Shown: in pieces, positions 9,521 to 17,466 of the stretch
How positions within the stretch are numbered: position 1 is the stretch's first letter
Layout: each line of letters opens with the position of its first letter
Source: Ignavibacteriota bacterium
Lineage (GTDB): Bacteria > Bacteroidota > Ignavibacteria > Palsa-1295
Assembly (NCBI GenBank): GCA_025357895.1
Contig: JANYLL010000296.1
Location: 1 to 34,926, forward strand
DNA length: 34,926 nt
Direction of reading: 5' to 3'
The notes under the pieces: generated by a model
What the model was told of the DNA's origin: nothing
What the model saw: only the letters and a program-made list of their open reading frames with translations
Database searches by the model: none
Position numbers and translations under genes: made by a program

Positions 9521-10716
9521 GCAGCAACCTCCTCCTCTTTTAGAGAAAATTTAAATTGCTTATTATGTAGTGAAGAAAAATTAAGAGCTTCCTCAAGATC
9601 AGCTAGAAGATCATCAATATGCTCGATGCCGATGGAGATGCGGAGGATGTCATCGGTAATCCCTGCTTTTTCGCGAAGCTCTGCGCCCATTGAGAAATGG
9701 CTCATCGTAGCGGGATGCTCAATAAGTGATTCAACTCCGCCGAGCGATTCGGCTAAAGCGAATATTTTTGTTGATCCGAGAGCATGTTTAACTTCTTTTT
9801 CAAATTTTCCGCGAACTCTGAATGAGATCACACCGCCAAACCCTGTTTGCAAGCGCTTTGCAAGCTCATGCGTGGGATGGCTTTCTAATCCTGGATAAAA
9901 TACTTCGGAAACATTCGTATGTGCTTGAAGAAATTCTGCAACAGCTTGTGCATTTGATTCATGCTGGCGCATTCTCACACCAAGCGTCTTAATTCCTCGC
10001 AGAACTAGCCAGCTATCGAAAACTCCCGTTGTCGTGCCGAGAGCATTTGCAAGATATTGAAATCTTTCACCAAGTTCTGTAGTCTTCGAAACAATTGCTC
10101 CCCCGCAAACATCGGAATGACCGTTTAGCCATTTCGTAGTCGAATGCACAATAACATCGGCTCCGAATTTGAACGGCTGAAAATTAAATGGAGAAAGAAA
10201 AGTATTATCAACGCAGACCAAAAGTTTTGAAGCATGAGCGATCTTCGAGAGGGCTTCAACATCAACGACATTCAGGAGGGGATTGCTTGGTGTTTCGATC
10301 CAGAGACATCGCGTATTGGCTTTGATCGCATCAAATAGAGAAATCGGATCGCTCAGATCAACGAATGAAACTTCAAGTTTTCGCTGATCTTTGAAAAGAT
10401 TGAGAAGCCTTGCAGTGCCGCCGTAACAATCATGCGTGCAAATTATATGTGCTCCGGCACCGAAATGAGCGAGGACTGTTGCGATAGCCGACATACCCGT
10501 TGAAACCGCTACAGCTCTTGCGCCGCCTTCGAGTTCTGCTATTACATTTTCTAATGTATTGCGTGTAGGATTTCCGCTGCGAGTATAATCATATCCGGTT
10601 GATTCGCCCGGAGAGCGGAAGCGAAAATTGGATGTTTGATAAAGCGGAGTTCCGATGCTGCCATACTGCGCATCGGTATGGGTTGTTGATTGAATGGCTT
10701 TTGTTTCGATATTCAT
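9517..10716 (-). CDS. metB: cystathionine gamma-synthase / O-acetylhomoserine sulfhydrylase-type PLP enzyme
   Basis: YDYTRSGNPTRNTLENVIAELEGGARAVAVSTGMSAI, VDNTFLSPFNFQPFKFGADVIVHSTTKWLNGHSDVCGG, SLGGVESLIEHPATMSH. 4-bp overlap with metX. Confidence 0.93.
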   Translation of the reverse strand: MNIETKAIQSTTHTDAQYGSIGTPLYQTSNFRFRSPGESTGYDYTRSGNPTRNTLENVIAELEGGARAVAVSTGMSAIATVLAHFGAGAHIICTHDCYGGTARLLNLFKDQRKLEVSFVDLSDPISLFDAIKANTRCLWIETPSNPLLNVVDVEALSKIAHASKLLVCVDNTFLSPFNFQPFKFGADVIVHSTTKWLNGHSDVCGGAIVSKTTELGERFQYLANALGTTTGVFDSWLVLRGIKTLGVRMRQHESNAQAVAEFLQAHTNVSEVFYPGLESHPTHELAKRLQTGFGGVISFRVRGKFEKEVKHALGSTKIFALAESLGGVESLIEHPATMSHFSMGAELREKAGITDDILRISIGIEHIDDLLADLEEALNFSSLHNKQFKFSLKEEEVAA

Positions 10717-10779
10717 AGCTGTTCGAATGTATAAGTTAAATTTTTAACTCATCATGAACTGCCGTGAAAGATCTGAGGG

Positions 10780-10807
10780 GTAGAGACGCGATATATCGCG
10801 TCTCTAC
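10780..10807. repeat. 28-nt perfect palindrome in the metB leader
   Basis: GTAGAGACGCGATATATCGCGTCTCTAC is exactly self-complementary. Confidence 0.95.
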
Positions 10808-10840
10808 GGAGCATATCCGGTAGGAATTCCTTTAAAAGGA

Positions 10841-10870
10841 AAAAACCTATCGGAAAGCGACCGATAGGCT
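10841..10870 (-). terminator. Rho-independent terminator of the SAM riboswitch expression platform
   Basis: Minus strand: CCTATCGG-TCGCTTT-CCGATAGG-TTTTTT. Confidence 0.85.
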
Positions 10871-10924
10871 CCAACCTTAAAAACATGCGAGACGGAGAGT
10901 CTCTGCAATAGGTTTTCACTTCGG

Positions 10925-11049
10925 CTCATCTTTCCTAATGGAATCCTTACGGAACCCTTCGGCAGGATTTAGCACCTTGACTCAAAACCTTTCGATCTTG
11001 ACGGTTGCTACAGCTTCACAGGGCCTGTCCCTCAGCTGTTCTTGATGAG
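10925..11049 (-). ncRNA. SAM-I (S-box) riboswitch aptamer
   Basis: Minus strand: CTCATCAAGAACAGCTGAGGGACAGGCCCTGTGAAGCTGTAGCAACC...AAGGTGCTAAATCCTGCC...GGAAAGATGAG. CTCATC/GATGAG form P1; the AGGGA..GGCCC, GAAGC..GCAACC and GGTGCTAAATCC blocks match the S-box core. Located upstream of metB-metX-hom. Confidence 0.95.
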
Positions 11050-11105
11050 TAACAGTAGAACAACCGTTGAGAAGGGATTTAAAGTTTCCGGTAAGTATTT
11101 GTTTA

Positions 11106-11259
11106 AATGTCATTCCGAAGGAGCCGAAATTCGCTTTAGCGAATGAGCGACTGAGGAATCCCCTGAGGTTTAGAAAAAGAAACTTCTCGGTTATCCTCAG
11201 AGGATTCCTCACATCGTTTTTTTCGCTTCGCTCAAAAAATCTCCGTTCGAAATGACATT
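11106..11259. repeat. dispersed inverted repeat 'GTCATTC-GAAGAATCCC' family, copy 1
   Basis: Outer arms AATGTCATT/AATGACATT; inner arms GAGGAATCC/GGATTCCTC; homologous in layout to copies at 13633 and 15296. Confidence 0.85.
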
Positions 11260-11374
11260 AGAGTTTGAATTCCACTCACCAAAAAAAATAATGATTCCGT
11301 AACATTTTTTTTGTCCGGAATGCTGTTGTTCATTCGTCTAATTCTTTTCATTAACACTTAATTTAAATACGATC

Positions 11375-11761
11375 ATGGATAAAAATTCGAATTCATTGAA
11401 CTGGTTTGAGATTCCGGCAACGGATATCTCTCGTGCACAGAAGTTTTACGAGACTGTTTTTGCAATTAATATGGAACCCCTGCCTGAAATGATGGGCATG
11501 AAAATGACCGGATTTCCAGCCGATATGGGTAACGGTAAAGCCGTTGGCGCCTTGGCGCAGAGTGAGCAGCATAAACCTGCAACAGATGGAGTGGTTATCT
11601 ACTTGAATGCCAATCCGAGCATTCAACCTGTCGTTGATCGCGTTGAATCCGCTGGCGGAAAAGTCGTCATGCCTGTTATGGATATCAGTCCGGAGATCGG
11701 CAAGATGGCGTTCATTATTGACACCGAAGGCAATAAGATCGGAATTCACGCGCAGAATTAA
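11375..11761 (+). CDS. VOC family (glyoxalase/bleomycin resistance-like) protein
   Basis: NWFEIPATDISRAQKFYETVFAINME...MAFIIDTEGNKIGIHA. Confidence 0.9.
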   Translation: MDKNSNSLNWFEIPATDISRAQKFYETVFAINMEPLPEMMGMKMTGFPADMGNGKAVGALAQSEQHKPATDGVVIYLNANPSIQPVVDRVESAGGKVVMPVMDISPEIGKMAFIIDTEGNKIGIHAQN

Positions 11762-11786
11762 TAGAATATCTATTCAAATTCTTATT

Positions 11787-11817
11787 GAAGCCGGGATTTC
11801 CCGGCTTCTTTAATTTT
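11787..11817 (+). terminator. Rho-independent terminator after VOC gene
   Basis: GAAGCCGGGATTTCCCGGCTTC followed by TTTAATTTT. Confidence 0.85.
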
Positions 11818-11998
11818 AAGATGGCATAAATCTTGTTCTCAATTCTCTCCGTGAATCTTTTTTCATACAGTGCCGTAACAAATAATACATGAAGCTTTGA
11901 GAATAATTTTATCGATCAGTAAGTAACTTGTGGAAATTGTAGCCGCATGAAGGTCATGGGACGCTGCAAGAAGATGCTGATCATATTCTCACAATGTC

Positions 11999-13615
11999 AT
12001 GAAAAACCCCAACCTCAGCAGCCGCACAACCTATTCCTATCAAGGCGCGATCAAAATAACTCATCTTCTTCTCTTCGCTATTGTTTCCTGTTACGGAACA
12101 GCTCGAGCCCAGAATGCGAAGCTCGACGAGATCAAAAAACTCATTGCCACTAACTACACTGATAATATCAATGACTCTGCGATCATGGCTGCTGCAATTC
12201 GCGGCATCATGCAATCGCTTGATCCATATTCGCAATACCTTTCACCGGAAGCGTACCAAAGAATGCAGGAGCGTTTCAATCCTGAATCATCAACCGGCAT
12301 TGGTATCACTATCACCTCATCACATGATACGATCACTGTATTTCAAGTGAAGGCATCATCACCTGCCGATAAAGTTGGAATGCTGCCCGGTGACCGGATA
12401 ATGAAGATCGGTAAAGAAAGTGCAATCGGCCTAACACGGGATGATGCACTCGGAAAACTCGCTGATCCTACTTTCGAAGGAAAAGTTGAAGTGACAGTTT
12501 TCCGTCCGAACGGAGAAAGGTTAATGCTTTTCACTATTACACCTCGCGAAATTCCTGCAGAGAAAAAGATCGTTTGGCAGATGCTTAATGATACGACAGG
12601 GTATATCCGCTTCAGTATTTTCAGCCAAAATATCGATGTCGATATTCATGCCGGAATTCTCTCGCTTCAAAAACAAGGGATGCATTCACTCGTTCTTGAT
12701 CTGCGTGATAACGGCGGTGGCTTAGTCAAAGAAGCAGCAGATATTGCAAGTGAATTCATTGGCGGCAATTCAAAACTTTTCACACTTCAGGGAAAAACTC
12801 CGGAGAGTAAGGAAAATTATTATGCCGGAGATAAAGCTCCGTTCGAAAAATTACCGCTTGTGCTGTTAGTAGATGACGGCACAGCAAGTGCCAGTGAACT
12901 CTTAGCCGGTGCACTTCAGGATCTCGACCGAGCATTCATTATTGGAACACAAACTTTTGGAAAGTCTCTGTCGCAAAGAACATTTCCACTAAGCACCGGA
13001 GGTGCATTAAAGCTCACATGTTTTCGTGCGTATTTGCCGAGCGGCAGACTTGTTCAACGGCGATATAATGGTTCATCATATCTGGCAGAGCGTTTTAATT
13101 TTGATAGTATCATGGATAATTATGACCATACCTGTGAAGCTCCTTCAGTCTCAAAGCAGTTTCGTCCGTTCCTGACTTTTTATGGAAGGAAAGTTTATGG
13201 CGGACAAGGTATTATTCCTGATTATATTATTCCGGAAGGAGTTTTGCATCCGAGCACACAAAGACTTTTTGATGAAAGAATATTTGTAGATCTGACAATG
13301 CAGTATCTTCCTTCCCATGCCGCAACTTTGCGGAATGACTTTACCGTCAATAATTTCATGGCAGATTTCCGCGCACCGAAATCCGTGATATCAGATCTGG
13401 AATCACTTGCTAAGCAATGGAAGATCGAAGTCGATCCGAAAGAGTTAGCACTCGATTGGGATAGGATCGAACATCAATTCGCTATACAACTTGCTTATCA
13501 GCTCTTCGGAGATGATGCCTGGCGTATGCCGGATCCCAAAAAAGATAAGGCACTCGCGCTTGCTTTAGGGCATCAGTCCCAAGCACGGAAGATGTCGGAA
13601 TTGGCTGATAAGTAA
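11999..13615 (+). CDS. carboxyl-terminal processing protease (S41 family, PDZ domain)
   Basis: Signal peptide; TGIGITITSSHDTITVFQVKASSPADKVGMLPGDRIMKIG (PDZ); VLDLRDNGGGLVKEAADIASEF; LVDDGTASASELLAGALQDLDRAFIIGTQTFGKSLSQ (Ser/Lys catalytic region). Confidence 0.93.
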   Translation: MKNPNLSSRTTYSYQGAIKITHLLLFAIVSCYGTARAQNAKLDEIKKLIATNYTDNINDSAIMAAAIRGIMQSLDPYSQYLSPEAYQRMQERFNPESSTGIGITITSSHDTITVFQVKASSPADKVGMLPGDRIMKIGKESAIGLTRDDALGKLADPTFEGKVEVTVFRPNGERLMLFTITPREIPAEKKIVWQMLNDTTGYIRFSIFSQNIDVDIHAGILSLQKQGMHSLVLDLRDNGGGLVKEAADIASEFIGGNSKLFTLQGKTPESKENYYAGDKAPFEKLPLVLLVDDGTASASELLAGALQDLDRAFIIGTQTFGKSLSQRTFPLSTGGALKLTCFRAYLPSGRLVQRRYNGSSYLAERFNFDSIMDNYDHTCEAPSVSKQFRPFLTFYGRKVYGGQGIIPDYIIPEGVLHPSTQRLFDERIFVDLTMQYLPSHAATLRNDFTVNNFMADFRAPKSVISDLESLAKQWKIEVDPKELALDWDRIEHQFAIQLAYQLFGDDAWRMPDPKKDKALALALGHQSQARKMSELADK

Positions 13616-13632
13616 TTTGAATATCTCTCAAT

Positions 13633-13732
13633 TTGTCATTCTGAGCGACAGCGAAGAATCCCGTTAATAGAGGTAGCGCCTACAAACCATGACGGGATTC
13701 TTCACTCCGCTTCGCTGCACTCAGAATGACAA
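13633..13732. repeat. dispersed inverted repeat 'GTCATTC-GAAGAATCCC' family, copy 2
   Basis: TTGTCATTCTGA...GAAGAATCCCG...CGGGATTCTTC...TCAGAATGACAA. Confidence 0.9.
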
Positions 13733-13791
13733 TGGTTTAAGAGCTATACCTTTCCAAACCGCTTTCCAAACTACCTACCCCTTCCGCTTGT

Positions 13792-13799
13792 TATATTTG
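13792..13799 (+). promoter_or_regulatory. putative Bacteroidetes-type -7 element (TAnnTTTG)
   Basis: TATATTTG, 29 nt before the putative TTG start of the ferredoxin gene. Confidence 0.4.
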
Positions 13800-13827
13800 T
13801 ATTCTAAACTTTAGCATAATTAAGACA

Positions 13828-14520
13828 TTGTCACACGATAACAGCGGAAAATCGAGTCTTGAGCGTCATCAGGAGTCAATGAAGGCGGGCGGAGTCGCGC
13901 GCTGGTTCTTTGGTCCAAATGGCGGAACTGTGCCACCGACATACCAACCACCGGTACATCATGACCATGACGATCAGCAGGTCAGCGAAGCGTATGCGGC
14001 GTTCTTCAAGGATAATCCGGAGAAGACCGACGATGAATACCAGAAAATTCGCAAAGACCGCACCTTCAATGCCGATCTGAAAGATATTCCGATCCCTGAA
14101 GGGTATGCGCCGGTGACATTTGTCGAAGATGATGTTATTATCGTCGCGCCTATCGGCAGCAATGTTCGCCAGCTTGCGATGGATAACAATATTGAGATCT
14201 ATGGCGATGTCATGAAAATGCTCAATTGCCGAGGATTGGGATTATGCACTTCATGCCGTGTCTCAGCTGATCCGAACGATGCGCTTACTCCGCCGACAGC
14301 TATGGAGAAAGTCCATCTTATTCGCGATAATCCAAAATACCGTTTAAGCTGCCAGTGCGAAATAACAGGACCGGTGAAGATCAGTACAAAGCCTGCAAAA
14401 GATTACGGCAAAGTGATGAATAATTTCGTTCGCAATGCCTCGCTTTTGGGATTCTTCTCCGTAATTATGCTGGTGCTGCTTCTTGTCATCGGTTTTGACG
14501 TTGTCGGGAAGTGGTTTTAA
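13828..14520 (+). CDS. 2Fe-2S ferredoxin-domain protein with a C-terminal transmembrane anchor; start uncertain (TTG 13828 or ATG 13879)
   Basis: VTFVEDDVIIVAPIGSNVRQLAMDNNIEIYG...NCRGLGLCTSCRVS...YRLSCQCEITG (plant-type ferredoxin Cys pattern), then LLGFFSVIMLVLLLVIGFDVVGKWF hydrophobic tail. Confidence 0.8.
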   Translation: MSHDNSGKSSLERHQESMKAGGVARWFFGPNGGTVPPTYQPPVHHDHDDQQVSEAYAAFFKDNPEKTDDEYQKIRKDRTFNADLKDIPIPEGYAPVTFVEDDVIIVAPIGSNVRQLAMDNNIEIYGDVMKMLNCRGLGLCTSCRVSADPNDALTPPTAMEKVHLIRDNPKYRLSCQCEITGPVKISTKPAKDYGKVMNNFVRNASLLGFFSVIMLVLLLVIGFDVVGKWF

Positions 14521-14545
14521 AGATTTAAATAATTGATCTTTATTA

Positions 14546-14572
14546 AAAAGGCGGTTATTACCGCCTTTTCAA
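14546..14572 (+). terminator. Rho-independent terminator after ferredoxin gene
   Basis: AAAAGGCGG-TTATTA-CCGCCTTTT. Confidence 0.75.
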
Positions 14573-14606
14573 CTTTATAAGGGTAGAGAATGTTTACAGT
14601 TCCAAT

Positions 14607-14681
14607 GGTAGGCGCAGGGCTTTAGCCCGCGAGTCCGTTGCAAAATGGAATGTGTTCGCGAGCTAAAGCCCGGCGCCTACC
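14607..14681. repeat. intergenic inverted repeat (GGTAGGCGC.GGGCTTTAGC family)
   Basis: Arms GGTAGGCGCAGGGCTTTAGCCCGCGA and TCGCGAGCTAAAGCCCGGCGCCTACC, 24/26 complementary. Confidence 0.9.
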
Positions 14682-14721
14682 GAACGCATTTTTTAAGCTT
14701 TAAAATTTAAGCTTGAATTCC

Positions 14722-14795
14722 GGTCTCGTAGTTCAGATGGATAGAACATCAGTTTCCTAAACTGAGTGTCACAGGTTCGAGTCCTGTCGAGACCA
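14722..14795 (+). tRNA. tRNA-Arg (anticodon CCT)
   Basis: Cloverleaf: acceptor GGTCTCG/CGAGACC, D-stem GTTC/GAAC, anticodon stem TCAGT/ACTGA with loop TTCCTAA, T-arm ACAGG-TTCGAGT-CCTGT. Confidence 0.95.
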
Positions 14796-14815
14796 CGAAA
14801 AGAAAGCTTACAGTA

Positions 14816-14877
14816 AACAGTTGACAGTCGACAGTGAATGCGTTGACTTATTTTTTTACTGTTAGCTGTAAACTGTT
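14816..14877. repeat. imperfect inverted repeat AACAGTTGACAG / CTGTAAACTGTT, directly upstream of the epimerase gene
   Basis: AACAGTTGACAGTCGACAGT vs reverse complement of ACTGTTAGCTGTAAACTGTT, 16/20 matches. Confidence 0.7.
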
Positions 14878-14882
14878 AACTT

Positions 14883-15284
14883 ATGCCTAAACGCATCTCA
14901 CATCTCGGCATTGCCGTGAAAGATCTTGCAGCTTCAGAGGCGCTTTTTAAAAAGCTGCTGGGTGATGAACACGTGCATCATGAAGTGGTCGAAGATCAAG
15001 GCGTCAGTATTGCCTCGTTTAAAATTGGTGAAAGCATAATAGAACTTACTGCTTCGACAAGAGAAGATTCTTCGATAGCAAAATTTATAGCCAAACGCGG
15101 TGAAGGAATTCATCATCTTGCTTTGGAAGTCGATGATGTTGCAAGTGAGCTTACAAGATTAAAAGCCGAAGGCATTCAGCTTATTGATGAAACTGCAAAA
15201 CCCGGAGCACATGAAATGCTGATCGCATTCTTGCATCCGAAGTCGACAAACGGAGTATTATTAGAACTTTGTCAAAAGAAATAA
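14883..15284 (+). CDS. mce: methylmalonyl-CoA epimerase (VOC superfamily)
   Basis: ISHLGIAVKDLAASEALFKKLLG...FIAKRGEGIHHLALEVDDVASELTRLKAEGIQLIDETAKPGAHEMLIAFLHPKSTNGVLLELCQ. Confidence 0.93.
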   Translation: MPKRISHLGIAVKDLAASEALFKKLLGDEHVHHEVVEDQGVSIASFKIGESIIELTASTREDSSIAKFIAKRGEGIHHLALEVDDVASELTRLKAEGIQLIDETAKPGAHEMLIAFLHPKSTNGVLLELCQKK

Positions 15285-15295
15285 ATTTAATAAAT

Positions 15296-15428
15296 ATGTC
15301 ATTCTGAACGTAGCGAAGCGAAGTGAAGAATCCCTTGAGGTTTGCTAAGAAGCTTCTCTGCATACTTCAAGGGATTCTTCACTCTGTCCCCATCACTTAC
15401 GTGATGTGGACTCCGTTCAGAATGACAT
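15296..15428. repeat. dispersed inverted repeat 'GTCATTC-GAAGAATCCC' family, copy 3
   Basis: 15-bp perfect outer arms ATGTCATTCTGAACG/CGTTCAGAATGACAT; inner arms GAAGAATCCCTTGA / TTCAAGGGATTCTTC. Confidence 0.92.
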
Positions 15429-15429
15429 C

Positions 15430-17466
15430 ATGACAATGCAAGATACTTTCCCACTTCCAATATATGACGGAGATGATTATCCGCCGCAGTTCGACGATGA
15501 AGCCGAACAGGAAGAGGATGCCTTAGATATTGCAGCCGAAGGCGAGCAATTCCATCTTGCCGTTACAATAGATGATTTTACATTAGAAGAAAGACTTGAA
15601 TCACTTCCAAAATCTCCCGGAGTGTATCAATTCAAAAATGCCGCCGGAAAAGTTATCTATGTCGGCAAAGCAAAAAATCTTAAAAACAGAGTCCGCTCCT
15701 ATTTTCAGAATTATGCAAGAGGTGTAGGGGATGCAAAATTTCGTGCACTTGTCGAAAAGATAGCCGATGTTGAATTACTTCTGACCGATAGTGATGTCGA
15801 AGCGCTCATCTTAGAGAATACTCTCATAAAAAAATTGAAGCCGCGATATAACGTCATGCTCAAAGACGATAAGACTTATCCGTGGGTTGTTGTTACCAAT
15901 GAGCCATACCCACGAGTTTTTACAACGCGTCGCAAGCGCCATGATGGGGGAAAATATTATGGTCCGTATACGGAAGCATTATATCTTCGGTACTTAATGC
16001 GTACGCTTCGCGAAATATTTCCGATCAGAACCTGCAACTTCGATATTGACGAAGATTTTATTGAACGGAAGAAGACTCGTGTCTGCCTTGAATATCATAT
16101 CAAACGGTGCGAAGGTCCGTGCGAAGGGCTTGTAACCCACAGTGGATATAATACAATGATCAAAAAGGTCAAGCAGATACTCACCGGAAGGACGAAGGAT
16201 GTTGAGAAAGAACTCCGCGAAGAGATGCAAAAGCTTTCATCGGAAATGCGTTTTGAAGATGCCGCTCTGCGCCGCGATCAGCTGGCAGTCTTAAGCGATT
16301 ATGTAAGCAAACAGAAAGTTGTAACAGAAGAACTTATCGATCGTGATATTTTTGCTATAGCATCTGAAGAGGACGATGCTTGCGGAATAATTTTCAAAGT
16401 ACGCGACGGAAAGATCACCGGCAAGCAGCAATTCTTTTTCTCAAATGTTGAAGGAAAAGAACGGGAAGAAATATTAGAAGCATTACTCGAAAGATATTAT
16501 TCATCCACCGATTATATTCCAGAAGAAATATTTCTTCCGATCGAACTTACTGATCCCGATACGTTCGAAGCGTGGCTGGCGCGCAGAACCCGTGAGCTAT
16601 CGAACGACGATGACACAGGTGCCATGAAGCCACCGAAACTTATCGTGCCGAAGATCGGCGAAAAAGTAAAGCTTATTTCGATGGTACAATCAAATGCAAA
16701 ATTCTTACTTGGCGAAATAAAAATTCAGAAGTTAAAGCAAGATGATTTTGTACCCCATGTTTTGAAAGCTTTGCAGCGCGATCTGCATTTGAAAAAACCG
16801 CCGCGTCATATTGAATGTTTTGATAATTCTCATTTTCAAGGTTCTGAGACCGTATCTTCAATGGTCTATTTCGAAAATGCAAAACCAAAAAAATCGGAAT
16901 ACCGAAAATATAAAAATAAAACGGTTGAAGGCATTGATGACTTTGCTTCTATGAAAGAAGTAGTATATCGGCGATATGCAAAACTTATCCAGGATAATTC
17001 TGAATTGCCGGATCTTATTGTCATTGATGGCGGTAAAGGGCAGTTATCAAGTGCGTATGAAGTTCTTACAGAATTAAAGCTTACAGAAATTCCAATAATA
17101 GGATTAGCAAAAAGACTTGAGGAAATTTTTGTAGTAGGTAGTTCGGAATCAATGCTCTTGCCTAAATCTTCAAGCAGTTTGCGATTGCTACAACAGATCC
17201 GTGATGAAGCTCATCGTTTTGCAATCACATTCCATCGCTCGCTACGTGATAAGCGAACATTGCAGACTGAACTGACCCAAATTCCGGGAGTAGGGAAAAA
17301 GAAAGCGATGAAATTATTGGAAGAATGTGGCTCAGTCGAAGGGGTAAGGCATACTTCCGAGCCGGAACTTGTAAGGCTTGTAGGGCTTACGGCAATGAAA
17401 AAGATCGTTGAATATTTCAAAGAACAGGAAGCAATTGGAGCACGAGAAAATATCCCTGCCGAGTAA
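15430..17466 (+). CDS. uvrC: excinuclease ABC subunit C
   Basis: LPKSPGVYQFKNAAGKVIYVGKAKNLKNRVRSYF (GIY-YIG); CLEYHIKRCEGPC; HIECFDNSHFQGSETVSSMVYF; DLIVIDGGKGQLSSA; C-terminal HhH IPGVGKKKAMKLLEE. Start set at ATG 15430 because the ORF's upstream codons lie in the repeat. Confidence 0.95.
   Translation: MTMQDTFPLPIYDGDDYPPQFDDEAEQEEDALDIAAEGEQFHLAVTIDDFTLEERLESLPKSPGVYQFKNAAGKVIYVGKAKNLKNRVRSYFQNYARGVGDAKFRALVEKIADVELLLTDSDVEALILENTLIKKLKPRYNVMLKDDKTYPWVVVTNEPYPRVFTTRRKRHDGGKYYGPYTEALYLRYLMRTLREIFPIRTCNFDIDEDFIERKKTRVCLEYHIKRCEGPCEGLVTHSGYNTMIKKVKQILTGRTKDVEKELREEMQKLSSEMRFEDAALRRDQLAVLSDYVSKQKVVTEELIDRDIFAIASEEDDACGIIFKVRDGKITGKQQFFFSNVEGKEREEILEALLERYYSSTDYIPEEIFLPIELTDPDTFEAWLARRTRELSNDDDTGAMKPPKLIVPKIGEKVKLISMVQSNAKFLLGEIKIQKLKQDDFVPHVLKALQRDLHLKKPPRHIECFDNSHFQGSETVSSMVYFENAKPKKSEYRKYKNKTVEGIDDFASMKEVVYRRYAKLIQDNSELPDLIVIDGGKGQLSSAYEVLTELKLTEIPIIGLAKRLEEIFVVGSSESMLLPKSSSSLRLLQQIRDEAHRFAITFHRSLRDKRTLQTELTQIPGVGKKKAMKLLEECGSVEGVRHTSEPELVRLVGLTAMKKIVEYFKEQEAIGARENIPAE

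Noticed and set aside
11067-11255. 62-aa ORF between the metB leader and VOC gene, and the opposing ORF 10982-11212
   Set aside because: They translate the intergenic inverted repeat and the riboswitch; no protein signature
11999-12350. Multiple overlapping ORFs (e.g. 11981-12235 -, 12081-12350 +) at the start of the S41 protease
   Set aside because: Shadow ORFs of a well-supported coding frame
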